Positions 1-9,269 of a stretch of DNA of 64,000 nucleotides are shown here, piece by piece; within the stretch, counting starts at the first letter, position 1; each line of letters begins with the position of its first letter. The translations under genes were made by a program, and so were the position numbers. This stretch comes from an uncultured Bacilli bacterium (GTDB lineage Bacteria > Bacillota_I > Bacilli_A > RF39 > UBA660). The stretch lies in contig CAKOXI010000002.1 of NCBI GenBank assembly GCA_934130045.1, positions 18,960-82,959 of the forward strand. The letters run 5' to 3'. Under the pieces are notes generated by a model. The model worked only from the letters and a program-made list of their open reading frames with translations. It was not told the DNA's origin and made no database searches.

Positions 1-2408
1 TAAGAGATAGTTTAATAATTGATAATATTAAAATTAATAAAGATAAAAATTTTTTATATCCCATTAGTGTGCTAGAAAAATTGCCAATTAAAGATTTAGA
101 AAATAATAAAAAAATTACTGATATGTGTAATTTAAAATTGGAATTTAATTTAGATTTATTACCAATATATGATTGCCCAAATAGTTTAACTAGTTATGAT
201 TATTTAAAAAAACTATGTATTGATAATTTAAATAATTTATTTGATAATAATATTCCTAGTGATTATTTAAAAAGACTAAATTATGAAATTGATGTTATTA
301 ATAAAATGGGTTTTTGTAATTATTTTTTAATTGTCTATGATTATGTTAAATTTGCTAAAGAAAATGATATATTAGTTGGACCCGGTAGGGGTAGTGCTGC
401 AGGTTCATTAGTAGCTTATTCTTTAAATATTACCACAATTGATCCTTTAAAATATAATCTTTTATTTGAAAGATTTTTAAATCCAGAACGTATAAGTATG
501 CCAGATATTGATATTGATTTTGAATTTGATAAAAGAGATATGGTAATTGAATATTGCGTACAAAAGTATGGAAAAAAGTGTGTTGCGCCAATTATTACTT
601 TTGGAACATTAGGTTCAAAACAGGTTATTCGTGATGTTGCAAGAGTTATGGATATAGATATATCACTTGTTGATAATTTGTCTAAATTAATTGATTCTAA
701 AATTAACTTAAAGGAAAATTATGAAAAAAATATTAAAATTAGAAATATGCTTAAAATAAATAGAGAACTATTTGATTTATATAAAATCGCATATAAATTT
801 GAAGGACTTAAAAGACATAAAACTGTTCATGCCGCTGGTATTGTTATGTCAAGAATTCCTTTAGATGATGTAATTCCCTTAGATATTCATGATAATTATT
901 ATTTGACAGGATATTCTATGGAATATTTAGAAAAAATTGGATTACTTAAAATGGATTTTTTAGCTTTAAAAAACTTATCCATAATTTCAGATATAATAAA
1001 GCAAATAAATGTATTTGATAGTAATATTAATTTTGATAATATTCCACTTAATAATGAATTGGCTATTGAAATTTTTAAAAATGGTTATACCTTAGGAATT
1101 TTTCAATTTGAATCAACGGGAATGATTAATTTTTTAAAAAAATATGAAGTTACAAATTTTGATGATATTGTTGCAGCTATAGCTTTATATAGACCTGGAC
1201 CAATTAAAAATATTGATACTTATATAAATAGAAAAAAGGGATTAGAAAATATAGATTATTTGCACCCAGATTTAGAAAAAATTTTAAAACCTACTTATGG
1301 TATTATTGTATATCAGGAACAAATTATGCAAATAGCTGTTACTTTAGCAAATTTTTCTTTGGGAGAAGCTGATATTTTAAGAAAGGCAATGAGTAAAAAA
1401 AATACTGATTTGCTATTATCTTTAAAAGAAAAATTTATAAATCAAAGTATTAAAAATGGGTATGATAAGGAAATTGTTATTAAAATTTATGATTTTATTT
1501 TAAAGTTTGCCGAATATGGTTTTAATAAATCCCATTCTGTTTCTTATGCTATGATAGCTTATAAAATGGCTTATTTAAAAGCAAACTATAGAGAATATTT
1601 TATGAGGAGTTTATTGTCGGGTGTAATAGGTAGTGAACAAAAAACTAAAGATTATATATACGAATGTAAATTGCTTGGAATAAATTTACTTTTACCTGAT
1701 ATTAATTTAAGTATTGATAATTATTTTATTTATAATAATAATTTATTATTACCATTAAATTCTATAAAAGGAATTGGTACTTCTATTGTTAAAATAATTT
1801 TAGATGAAAGAAAAAATGGTAAATTTATTGATATTTATGATTTTATCAAAAGAGTATATAATAAAAATATAAATAAACAAATATTACTAAATTTAAATGA
1901 TGCTGGTTGTTTTTTATCACTTGGAATTAGTAGAAAAAAATTTGAAAATAATATTGATCTAATAATAAATTATGGAGAAATAGGAGAATTATTAGATGAT
2001 GATTCTCTGAAACCTTTATTAAAGGATTGTGTAGAATTTTCTAATAAGGATATAATGAAAAAAGAATTAGATGTATTTGGATTTTATTTGAGTAAACATC
2101 CTGTTACAGAGTATAAATTAAAATATAAAGCTATTGATTTAAAAGATATATCATTATATTTTGATAAAAATATTGATTTAATTATATATGTTGATAAAAT
2201 TAGAGTAATTAAAACAAAGAATAATGATGAGATGTGCTTTATATCCGGTAGTGATGAAAGCTCAAATATTGAAATAGTTTTATTTCCTAAAGTATATGAT
2301 TTAAATAAAAATATAGAAATAGGAAATGTTTTAAAAATTTTTGGAAAAGTCGAGAAAAGATTTGATGAATATCAAGTGGTTGCTAGTGAAATAGAAGTTA
2401 TTCAATAA
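1..2408 (+). CDS. dnaE: DNA polymerase III subunit alpha (DnaE type), 5'-truncated by the window edge
   Basis: Replicative C-family DNA polymerase. The frame is open from base 3 to the TAA at 2406-2408 with no start required at GTG 69, so the N-terminal PHP domain lies outside the window. About 800 residues are visible. Near nt 380-410 is the GPGRGSAAGS motif. Near nt 500-520 is PDIDIDF, which supplies two catalytic Asp residues. Near nt 945-975 is KMDFLALKN, carrying the third catalytic Asp. The fingers motif NKSHSVSYA follows near nt 1525. A C-terminal OB-fold-like segment covers roughly nt 2150-2400. Order and spacing fit DnaE rather than PolC, since no exonuclease insertion is seen. Transcription probably ends or weakens before the separately promoted gene at 2479. 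Confidence 0.96.
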   Translation, partial: RDSLIIDNIKINKDKNFLYPISVLEKLPIKDLENNKKITDMCNLKLEFNLDLLPIYDCPNSLTSYDYLKKLCIDNLNNLFDNNIPSDYLKRLNYEIDVINKMGFCNYFLIVYDYVKFAKENDILVGPGRGSAAGSLVAYSLNITTIDPLKYNLLFERFLNPERISMPDIDIDFEFDKRDMVIEYCVQKYGKKCVAPIITFGTLGSKQVIRDVARVMDIDISLVDNLSKLIDSKINLKENYEKNIKIRNMLKINRELFDLYKIAYKFEGLKRHKTVHAAGIVMSRIPLDDVIPLDIHDNYYLTGYSMEYLEKIGLLKMDFLALKNLSIISDIIKQINVFDSNINFDNIPLNNELAIEIFKNGYTLGIFQFESTGMINFLKKYEVTNFDDIVAAIALYRPGPIKNIDTYINRKKGLENIDYLHPDLEKILKPTYGIIVYQEQIMQIAVTLANFSLGEADILRKAMSKKNTDLLLSLKEKFINQSIKNGYDKEIVIKIYDFILKFAEYGFNKSHSVSYAMIAYKMAYLKANYREYFMRSLLSGVIGSEQKTKDYIYECKLLGINLLLPDINLSIDNYFIYNNNLLLPLNSIKGIGTSIVKIILDERKNGKFIDIYDFIKRVYNKNINKQILLNLNDAGCFLSLGISRKKFENNIDLIINYGEIGELLDDDSLKPLLKDCVEFSNKDIMKKELDVFGFYLSKHPVTEYKLKYKAIDLKDISLYFDKNIDLIIYVDKIRVIKTKNNDEMCFISGSDESSNIEIVLFPKVYDLNKNIEIGNVLKIFGKVEKRFDEYQVVASEIEVIQ

Positions 2409-2423
2409 TTTTAAATGAATTTA

Positions 2424-2452
2424 TTGATTAAAATTACAAAAAATGGTATTCT
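2424..2452 (+). promoter_or_regulatory. Predicted sigma-A promoter of the pseudopilin-like gene
   Basis: TTGATT (2424-2429), a 17-nt spacer and TATTCT (2447-2452) preceded by TGG, i.e. an extended -10. It lies between the dnaE stop and the ribosome-binding site AGAGGA at 2460-2465. Confidence 0.5.
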
Positions 2453-2478
2453 AAATAATAGAGGATGTGGTAATAAAT

Positions 2479-4263
2479 ATGTTAACTATTTATAAAAATG
2501 CAAGCAAAAAATTGATAAAAACTTTAAAAAAAGGTTTTACATTAATAGAATTATTAGCAGTAATAGTAATACTTGCAATAATAGCGTTAATTGCGGTACC
2601 ACAAGTAATTAAAATATTAAATAAGGCAAAATTATCGTCAGCTGAGGACTCTGTATATGGAATAGTAAAATCAGTAAATACTTATGTAGCTAATTTTATG
2701 TTAAAAAATGATGGTAATTATCCTGATGAAGATTTAGAATTTTCCTGTGGAAAAGAAGGGTGCAATTTAGATAACAGTTTGGAAGGTTATAATTTAAATA
2801 ATTTAAAATCATTGAGTTTTAAGGGTGTTAAACCATCTTCTGGTACTGTGAAGGTAAGTAATAATGGAAAGAATGTATATGTAGATGATTTAATAATAAA
2901 TGGATTTAGATGTATATATCCAAATAGTGAAGGAAAAGCAAAATGTTATACAGATGAGCAACTTAAAAACATAATAAAAATAAATAATATTGGTTTGACA
3001 CCAGGTGTAGATAGTATAAAGGTAGTATTAAGTGTGAGTGGAAATATAAGTAAATACGAATATAGTATTGATAATGAAAACTTTTTTGAAAGTGATACTA
3101 ATACATATACATTTAATGGTTTAGAATCCAACAAAAAATATACAATATATGTAAGGATATCTAATGATGATAATAAAGTAGAAGATAGTAAAGATACAAT
3201 TACATTATCATTAAGTGCACCAGAAATAGAAGCAGAAAATGAACTTATTTGGACACAAAGTAAAAAAGTAACAATAAAGTATCCTGAAGGAGAAAGTTTA
3301 GAATATAGTTATATAATAAAATCTCTAGATGGAGCTACAGTAAAAAAAGAAGAAACACAAGTAATAGATAGAATATTTAATTTTGAATTAACAGAACAGG
3401 CAATTGTAGTAGCAATAGTAAAAGACAAAAATAATAAAGAATCATATACAAAAACTATAACATATATAGATTCAACTGCTCCAACAAGTGCAACATTTGA
3501 GACAACATCAACAAGTAATAGTATAAAAGTAACAGCAAGTGGAACAGATAATGAGTCAGGAATAACACATTATCAATTCAGTAAAGATGGAGGAAATGCA
3601 TGGTTACCAAGTACACCACAAACATCAAATACATATACATTTGATGGATTAACAAGTGGAAGTTATAATATAATGGTAAGAGTATATAATGGAACATATG
3701 AAAGTGGTGGAAGGTTATATAAAGATAGCGATACTAAAACGATTACAACATTAAGACCACCTACGATAAATTCATTTACAGCTACATCTGGTTCTACAAG
3801 TGGCTATAATACAACTTCAGTTACTTTAACAGCTATAGCTACAAGTGAAGTAGGTATTTCTAAGTATGTATTTTATCAAAGTGGAACTGTAATAAAAACT
3901 GTTGAAACATCAGCTAGTAACGCAACAGTACAAGTTACTTCACTTGGTACCACTAGTTATCAATTTACTGTGGTAGTATATGATATTGATGGTAATAGTA
4001 GTTCATCATCATTGACAGAAAATTGCAGTAAATCTGCATCATATGGTTGTACTACTGTATACACATGTACTGGAACAGGTAGAAAATATAGTGTTGGTGG
4101 TGGTACACCGTGTAGCAGTTGTAGTGATGTTGCTACTAGTGCAGGTAATTATGCATATAATTCATGTATGTCTAGTGGTGGTAGTCAAAGTTCTTGTTCT
4201 GCCCAAGCTAACAGTGCGGCAGCGGAAGCAGGTCAAAAGTGTTCTTCAAGCTGTTGTGGATAG
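2479..4263 (+). CDS. Large pseudopilin-like surface protein with Ig/FN3-like repeats and Cys-rich C terminus
   Basis: A 594-aa protein starting at ATG 2479; the in-frame GTG 2467 sits only 2 nt from the AGAGGA motif, so it is unlikely as a start. Residues 18-45 form a type III (prepilin) signal: a basic leader, KKG|FTLIE cleavage motif with Glu at mature position 5, then a hydrophobic helix. This predicts processing by a prepilin peptidase and export or assembly by a type IV pilus/competence-like machine. Residues about 155-510 hold at least three beta-rich Ig/FN3-like repeats (SKYEYSIDN, THYQFSKDG, SKYVFYQSG mark equivalent strands). The last 80 residues contain ten Cys and are rich in Ser, Gly and Ala, ending SSSCCG. 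No pilus assembly gene is in the window. Function unknown; an adhesin or minor-pilin role is inferred from architecture. Confidence 0.75.
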   Translation: MLTIYKNASKKLIKTLKKGFTLIELLAVIVILAIIALIAVPQVIKILNKAKLSSAEDSVYGIVKSVNTYVANFMLKNDGNYPDEDLEFSCGKEGCNLDNSLEGYNLNNLKSLSFKGVKPSSGTVKVSNNGKNVYVDDLIINGFRCIYPNSEGKAKCYTDEQLKNIIKINNIGLTPGVDSIKVVLSVSGNISKYEYSIDNENFFESDTNTYTFNGLESNKKYTIYVRISNDDNKVEDSKDTITLSLSAPEIEAENELIWTQSKKVTIKYPEGESLEYSYIIKSLDGATVKKEETQVIDRIFNFELTEQAIVVAIVKDKNNKESYTKTITYIDSTAPTSATFETTSTSNSIKVTASGTDNESGITHYQFSKDGGNAWLPSTPQTSNTYTFDGLTSGSYNIMVRVYNGTYESGGRLYKDSDTKTITTLRPPTINSFTATSGSTSGYNTTSVTLTAIATSEVGISKYVFYQSGTVIKTVETSASNATVQVTSLGTTSYQFTVVVYDIDGNSSSSSLTENCSKSASYGCTTVYTCTGTGRKYSVGGGTPCSSCSDVATSAGNYAYNSCMSSGGSQSSCSAQANSAAAEAGQKCSSSCCG

Positions 4264-4323
4264 TTTTTTTCATTAATATTTAATAATTTATTGGTAATAC
4301 TAATAATATAATAAATTTAAAAT

Positions 4324-4349
4324 ACACTTTCAAAAGAAGGTGTTTTTTT
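4324..4349 (+). terminator. Rho-independent terminator after the pseudopilin-like gene
   Basis: Stem ACACTTT (4324-4330) with AAGGTGT (4337-4343), one G-U pair, 6-nt loop, followed by a run of T to 4349. Confidence 0.75.
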
Positions 4350-4398
4350 AGTACGAGTATTTTTAAATACAAAATTATAATTATAAATCTTATAAAAA

Positions 4399-4427
4399 TT
4401 GATTTTTATTACTCTAATAAATAATAT
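4399..4427 (+). promoter_or_regulatory. Predicted sigma-A promoter of gpmI
   Basis: TTGATT (4399-4404), 17-nt spacer, TAATAT (4422-4427), about 30 nt before the gpmI start. A second extended -10-like TGGTAAAAT lies at 4432-4439. Confidence 0.6.
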
Positions 4428-4457
4428 TTATGGTAAAATATTTATGGAGATGATTAT

Positions 4458-5975
4458 ATGAAACCATTAGTTTTATGTATTTTAGATGGATGTGGAATTA
4501 GAAAAGAAAGTGATGGTAATGCATTTTTAAATGCTAATAAACCAACATTTGATATGTTGATGAAAAAGTACCCACATTCAATTTTAAGGGCAAGTGGACC
4601 AGCTGTTGGACTACCTGAAGGTCAAATGGGAACTAGTGAAGTAGGACACATGAATTTAGGTTCAGGAAGAGTTGCATTACAACCCTTACAAGCTATTACT
4701 GAATCAATTAAAAATAAGTCATTTTTTGAAAATGAAAAAATTTTAAAAGTATTAAATCATGTTAAAAAAAATAATTCAAATTTACATATTATGGGACTTT
4801 TATCTGATGGAGGGGTTCATTCCCATATTAATCATTTATTAAGTTTATTAGATATGTGTAAAATGAATGAAGTTAAAAATGTTTATATTCATGTTTTTAC
4901 CGATGGTAGAGATACCTATGAAAAAAGTGCTAAAAAGTATTTAGATGTTCTTTCTAATAAAATTCAAGAATTAAATCTTGGTGTAATCGCAACTATTTCA
5001 GGTAGATATTATGCGATGGATAGAGATAATAATTTTGATAGATTAAAGCTTGCTTATGATGCTATTTGTTATGGAATTGGGAAAAAATATAATAATTATG
5101 ATGAATTAATTGAAGATAATTATAATAATGGAATAAATGATGAATTTTTTGTACCAGGTATTATAAATAGTTGTCCAGTTAAAGAAAATGATGGTATTAT
5201 TACATTTAATTTTAGAAAAGATCGCTTAAGAGAATTATTTACATGTTTTACCAATGCATCAGAATATGATGAGATGGCAAAACAAAAAAATTTAAATTTA
5301 ATTGATTATAAGAATTTAGAGGTTTTAACAATGTTTCCTGTAACAGAAACAGTTAAGGCACCACATGCCTTTAATGACTTAGACTTAAAAAATATTTTAG
5401 TTGATTATCTACACAAATTTAAAAAAAGTCAATTAAGACTTTCAGAAACAGAAAAATTTCCCCATGTAACATTCTTTTTTGATGGTGGTAGGGAAGTTTC
5501 TTATGATGATATGAAAAAAATAATTGTACCATCACCTAAAGTTGCAACATACGATTTAAAACCTTCAATGAGTGTATATGAAGTAACTGATGAGTTTTTA
5601 AAAGAAGCAGCAAATTTTGATGTTGTAATTATGAATTTGGCGAACGGAGATATGGTAGGACATACAGGTAATTATGATGCTGCTAAACAAGCTGTTGAAG
5701 ATATGGATAAATGTTTAGCTAAAATTTATGATGAAGTTATGAAATTAGAGGGTATTTTAATCATTATAGCAGATCATGGAAATTGTGATATGATGTGGGA
5801 TAGTAATCATAATCCTGTAACAAGTCATACAACTAATCCAGTGCCATGTATTATAACTAAAGAAAATATTGAGTTAGAAGATGGTAAATTAGCTGATATT
5901 GCGCCAACAATGTTATATCTTTTAAATTTACCAATTCCTAGTGAAATGACTGGTAAGGTTTTAATAAAAGAATAA
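4458..5975 (+). CDS. gpmI: 2,3-bisphosphoglycerate-independent phosphoglycerate mutase
   Basis: Interconverts 3- and 2-phosphoglycerate in lower glycolysis without a bisphosphoglycerate cofactor, using two metal ions. The 505-aa length is typical. Asp10 in ILDGCG is a metal ligand (this motif is usually DGWG), and Ser60 in QMGTSEVGHMN is the phosphoserine nucleophile. HVFTDGRDT and the later ADHGNCD and TSHTTNPVP segments supply further ligands of the alkaline-phosphatase-like half. The start follows GGAGATGATTAT. It probably heads a two-gene transcript with the membrane protein 19 nt downstream. The other glycolytic genes here (pgk, tpiA, gapA) lie in separate units. Confidence 0.97.
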   Translation: MKPLVLCILDGCGIRKESDGNAFLNANKPTFDMLMKKYPHSILRASGPAVGLPEGQMGTSEVGHMNLGSGRVALQPLQAITESIKNKSFFENEKILKVLNHVKKNNSNLHIMGLLSDGGVHSHINHLLSLLDMCKMNEVKNVYIHVFTDGRDTYEKSAKKYLDVLSNKIQELNLGVIATISGRYYAMDRDNNFDRLKLAYDAICYGIGKKYNNYDELIEDNYNNGINDEFFVPGIINSCPVKENDGIITFNFRKDRLRELFTCFTNASEYDEMAKQKNLNLIDYKNLEVLTMFPVTETVKAPHAFNDLDLKNILVDYLHKFKKSQLRLSETEKFPHVTFFFDGGREVSYDDMKKIIVPSPKVATYDLKPSMSVYEVTDEFLKEAANFDVVIMNLANGDMVGHTGNYDAAKQAVEDMDKCLAKIYDEVMKLEGILIIIADHGNCDMMWDSNHNPVTSHTTNPVPCIITKENIELEDGKLADIAPTMLYLLNLPIPSEMTGKVLIKE

Positions 5976-5994
5976 AATAAGAGGGTGTGTTATT

Positions 5995-8337
5995 ATGATA
6001 ATAAAATTATTACTTATATTATTATTTAATATAATATATAGTTTAAATAATTATAGTAATTTAATAGATATTGTTATAATTAACATTATCCTTTTTTTTA
6101 TTGAATTTATAATAATAAATGAAAAAATAATAATAAGTAAAAAACACATATTAATTTCTCTAATTATATCTATAATTATTTTATTTATAAATAAAGCTAA
6201 TTTTATATATGGTTATGATAGTAAAAATATAGAGATAATAGGAAATGACTTTACCATTGATTCACTTTATATAAATGATTCAAAAGTTAAGTTAAATGAT
6301 TATGAAATTTATAATCAAAATCCGTATGATATTTATAATAAATTAACAGAATATTATAAATTAGAAAATATTAATTATTATTATTTTAATACTGAAAAAG
6401 CTCATAGTATAGTTATTAATTTTGAAAAGGATAAACAAGATTATGATGTATTAATCAATGATGAAAAAATAAAAATTAATAAGAGTACTGTAGATAAAAA
6501 TTCAGATTATTACAAAGTTTATGATAATTATTATACTTATAAAATAGATAATATAAATTATTCTAATAATAAAAAAATTATTAATATTATAATTAGCTTT
6601 ATATTTATTAATATTATTATATTATCAGTTATAAACTCGATTAATAAAAAAGATGTATCTAAATTATTTTTATTATTTAGTTTATTTATATTAGAATTTA
6701 ATAGTTATATTAATATATCCGTAATTTACAAAAGTATTTTATTTATATTATTTTATTTTATATCAAGAATAATTAGAAAAAATATTAATATAGAATTATT
6801 AAGAAAAAAATTTTTAAAAGAATATTTAGCTAGTTTAATTATAAGTTTTCAATTTATAGGTACTATTTTAATGGATAACAAAATAAATATAAATTTAATA
6901 ATTTTATATTTATTATTAAGTATTTTAATATTTATTGTAATAATAACTTTAGAAAATTTAAAATTAAATTATATTTTAGTAAACAAAAATCAAAATAGTA
7001 CTTTAAAGACAAAAATAATTTTATTTATGATACCATTAATTGCTTGCATATCATATTTAATTATTTATAAAACATTTATATTAACAACTGATGGTAGTAT
7101 GCAACTTAATGAAATAAAAAATAATTTAATTACTAATTGGCATCCATTTTTTCATACTGTAATTTTAAAGATTTTTTATAATATTAACAATAATTTAAAT
7201 TTATTTATTATTGTAAGAATTGTAATAGTGAGTTTATTAATATCAAGTATTTCTACATATTTTATAGATAAATATGTAAATAAAAAAATGATTTATATAT
7301 TAGTTTTTATAATTTGTATAAATCCTATTTTTAGTATTTATATTATATCTTTATTAAAAGATGTTGATTTTATAATATTTTTTATAATGTTAACTTTTTT
7401 AATTATTAAATACCTTAATAATGACTTTAAAGTCATGGATTATTTTTATTTACTAATATCACTAATATTTATAGGTATGTTTAGGCACAATGGAATTTAT
7501 ATTGCGGTTATAATGATCATTGCTCTCTTTATAATTTTTTATATAAAAAAGGATATTAAGTTATTAATAAGTATGATAATTTGTTCATTCTTTTTAATAT
7601 TTTTAAATACATTTTTTTATAATTATTTAGAAATAAAACCAGGTATAAAAAATGTTGATATTGCGGCTTTAGCTCATGGATTGCAAACTATTTATATAGA
7701 AAATAATGATTGTAAAATAAAAGAAATATTTACTGATTATAGTTCTTTTGAGTTAAAAGACAATTATTCTAAATATAATATAGATGTATTATTACATTAT
7801 AATAATATTCAATTAAGAAATATGGATATAAATAAGTTAGAATTTATGAACATTTATTTAAAAAATTTATTTAAGTATCCTAATATTTTAATTAAAGATA
7901 GATTAAATGGAACAAATATATTATGGGATATATTTAGTAGTGATAAAATTCAAACTTATAATTATCAAATAATAGAAAACGAATTTGGTTATAGTAATTA
8001 TGAAAAAAATAAAATAAAAATATCTCAAAATAAATTATCGAACATTATAGAAAAAATAATTATGTACGAATCCACAAATAAATTTTTAAATTTTATATTT
8101 TTTAGAAGTGGTATATATTTATCTCTTATGATTATTTTAACAGTTAGTAATTGGAATAAAAAAAATTTATTTATTTTGTTTCCAACAATTATTTATATAT
8201 TAACTTTATTTATATCATTACATCATCAATCATATAGATATGTAATGTTTATGCCATTTATTTTTATAATATATTTATTAAATATTTTGGCAAATAATAA
8301 ACAAAATGTAAATAAATGTATAGTAGTAAGGAAATAG
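5995..8337 (+). CDS. Polytopic membrane protein, GT-C/DUF6020-like
   Basis: A 780-aa protein with a block of membrane segments at residues 1-65, an extracytoplasmic-looking domain at about 70-195, then roughly a dozen more hydrophobic helices to the C terminus. The central region has DGSMQ, NWHPFFHT, LLKDVD and FRHNG. These resemble conserved positions of the DUF6020 group of GT-C-fold membrane glycosyltransferase-like proteins, which use a lipid-linked donor. That family link is from memory of motif shape and is moderate. Base composition is extremely AT-rich, mostly Ile, Asn, Leu and Lys codons. It follows gpmI by 19 nt and is closed by a terminator overlapping its stop codon. A role in envelope polysaccharide or lipid glycosylation is inference. 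Confidence 0.6.
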   Translation: MIIKLLLILLFNIIYSLNNYSNLIDIVIINIILFFIEFIIINEKIIISKKHILISLIISIIILFINKANFIYGYDSKNIEIIGNDFTIDSLYINDSKVKLNDYEIYNQNPYDIYNKLTEYYKLENINYYYFNTEKAHSIVINFEKDKQDYDVLINDEKIKINKSTVDKNSDYYKVYDNYYTYKIDNINYSNNKKIINIIISFIFINIIILSVINSINKKDVSKLFLLFSLFILEFNSYINISVIYKSILFILFYFISRIIRKNINIELLRKKFLKEYLASLIISFQFIGTILMDNKININLIILYLLLSILIFIVIITLENLKLNYILVNKNQNSTLKTKIILFMIPLIACISYLIIYKTFILTTDGSMQLNEIKNNLITNWHPFFHTVILKIFYNINNNLNLFIIVRIVIVSLLISSISTYFIDKYVNKKMIYILVFIICINPIFSIYIISLLKDVDFIIFFIMLTFLIIKYLNNDFKVMDYFYLLISLIFIGMFRHNGIYIAVIMIIALFIIFYIKKDIKLLISMIICSFFLIFLNTFFYNYLEIKPGIKNVDIAALAHGLQTIYIENNDCKIKEIFTDYSSFELKDNYSKYNIDVLLHYNNIQLRNMDINKLEFMNIYLKNLFKYPNILIKDRLNGTNILWDIFSSDKIQTYNYQIIENEFGYSNYEKNKIKISQNKLSNIIEKIIMYESTNKFLNFIFFRSGIYLSLMIILTVSNWNKKNLFILFPTIIYILTLFISLHHQSYRYVMFMPFIFIIYLLNILANNKQNVNKCIVVRK

Positions 8338-8353
8338 CAGTCTATTTCCTTTT
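8328..8353 (+). terminator. Terminator overlapping the stop of the GT-C-like gene
   Basis: Stem AAGGAAATAG (8328-8337) with CTATTTCCTT (8342-8351), loop CAGT, then T residues. The gene's TAG stop is inside the left arm. Confidence 0.8.
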
Positions 8354-8368
8354 AAAAAACTTAAATTT

Positions 8369-8377
8369 TGTTATAAT
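8369..8377 (+). promoter_or_regulatory. Extended -10 promoter of the 8396-13447 operon
   Basis: TGTTATAAT: TG (8369-8370), one base, then a perfect TATAAT (8372-8377). No good -35 hexamer at 17 nt. It lies just after the preceding terminator and 18 nt before the first start codon. Confidence 0.6.
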
Positions 8378-8395
8378 AATAAGTAAGGTGATAAT

Positions 8396-8818
8396 ATGGT
8401 TAATTATAGTGAATTTGAAAAAAAATTAATTAAAAATGAAAATATATCATTTGTTAAATTATTAATTGAAAGGGAAATAAAAAATTATAAATATAATATA
8501 AAAGAAGAAAATATACTAAATTATTTAAACAAATTTGAAAACAAAAATTTATATAATGAAATTAAAAATTATGGTATAACTGATAATGATTTAATAGATA
8601 TAAGAGATTCTATTATAAATACAAGTAAATATAATCTTGAAGTTGAATATTTACCAACTGAGGATTGGGAATTACCTGATGTAATAAATCAAAAAAAAGA
8701 ATTAGTATTAACAATTCCAAGTTATGATATGATTAGTAGTGGCTTAGCTTTATTTATTTTAATATTACCATTTTGTGCATTATTTGCATCATATTTTTTG
8801 ATTATGGTATTTAGATAG
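8396..8818 (+). CDS. Hypothetical protein with one C-terminal membrane helix
   Basis: A 140-aa protein not recognised. Residues 1-95 are soluble, charged and Asn/Lys/Glu rich. Residues about 112-138 form a single hydrophobic helix close to the C terminus, so it looks like a tail-anchored or bitopic protein facing the cytoplasm. The start follows AAGGTGATAAT. It is the first gene of an operon and lies directly before a pilin-like gene (the stop is followed 10 nt later by ATG), so an accessory role for that pilin-like protein is possible. That is only an inference from position. Confidence 0.55.
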   Translation: MVNYSEFEKKLIKNENISFVKLLIEREIKNYKYNIKEENILNYLNKFENKNLYNEIKNYGITDNDLIDIRDSIINTSKYNLEVEYLPTEDWELPDVINQKKELVLTIPSYDMISSGLALFILILPFCALFASYFLIMVFR

Positions 8819-8828
8819 GATGATTCAA

Positions 8829-9260
8829 ATGAAAAAAAACGGTTTTACGTTGATAGAATTAATTGGTATCATAGCAATAATATCATTAATAGGACTTGTT
8901 ACAATTCCACAAATGATGTCATCTATGACTAAAGGTAATGAAGAAAAAATATCACAGTTTAAAAGAGATATGGAATCAGCAGCTCAGTCATATGTTGAAA
9001 ATAATTGGAATGAATATGATTTTAAAACTAAAATTATTATAGGTATTAGTAATGAGCAAAAATATTGTATACCACTTTCTGATTTAATAGATAATGATTA
9101 TGTTGATAAATTTGAAATAGATCCAACAACAAATACACCTTTAAATGATGCTTTCGGAAAATATGTAATGATTGAAAATATATCAAAAGTTGAATCAAAA
9201 TATAATTTTTCATATACATATGTAAATGTTAATGATGCAAATGATTCAAGTAAATGTTAG
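8829..9260 (+). CDS. Type IV pilin-like protein with prepilin signal
   Basis: A 144-aa protein. ATG 8829 is chosen over the in-frame ATG 8820 because AGGA at 8817-8820 is correctly spaced, and because it gives the canonical short basic leader MKKNG. Cleavage motif NG|FTLIE is followed by a hydrophobic helix to residue about 28 and a globular C-terminal part with two Cys (near YCIPLSD and the C-terminal SSKC). Those two Cys could form the disulfide loop seen in many pilins. Size and layout match major or minor pseudopilins of competence-like (Com) systems. It is embedded in an operon with pgk and tpiA rather than with pilus assembly genes. The prepilin peptidase and ATPase must be elsewhere. 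Confidence 0.78.
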   Translation: MKKNGFTLIELIGIIAIISLIGLVTIPQMMSSMTKGNEEKISQFKRDMESAAQSYVENNWNEYDFKTKIIIGISNEQKYCIPLSDLIDNDYVDKFEIDPTTNTPLNDAFGKYVMIENISKVESKYNFSYTYVNVNDANDSSKC

Positions 9261-9269
9261 GAGAATAAA

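Noticed and set aside
4043..4276. 77-codon frame at the end of the pseudopilin-like gene
   Set aside because: Alternate frame of the Cys/Ser/Gly tail; Val-rich low-complexity translation and no start signal.
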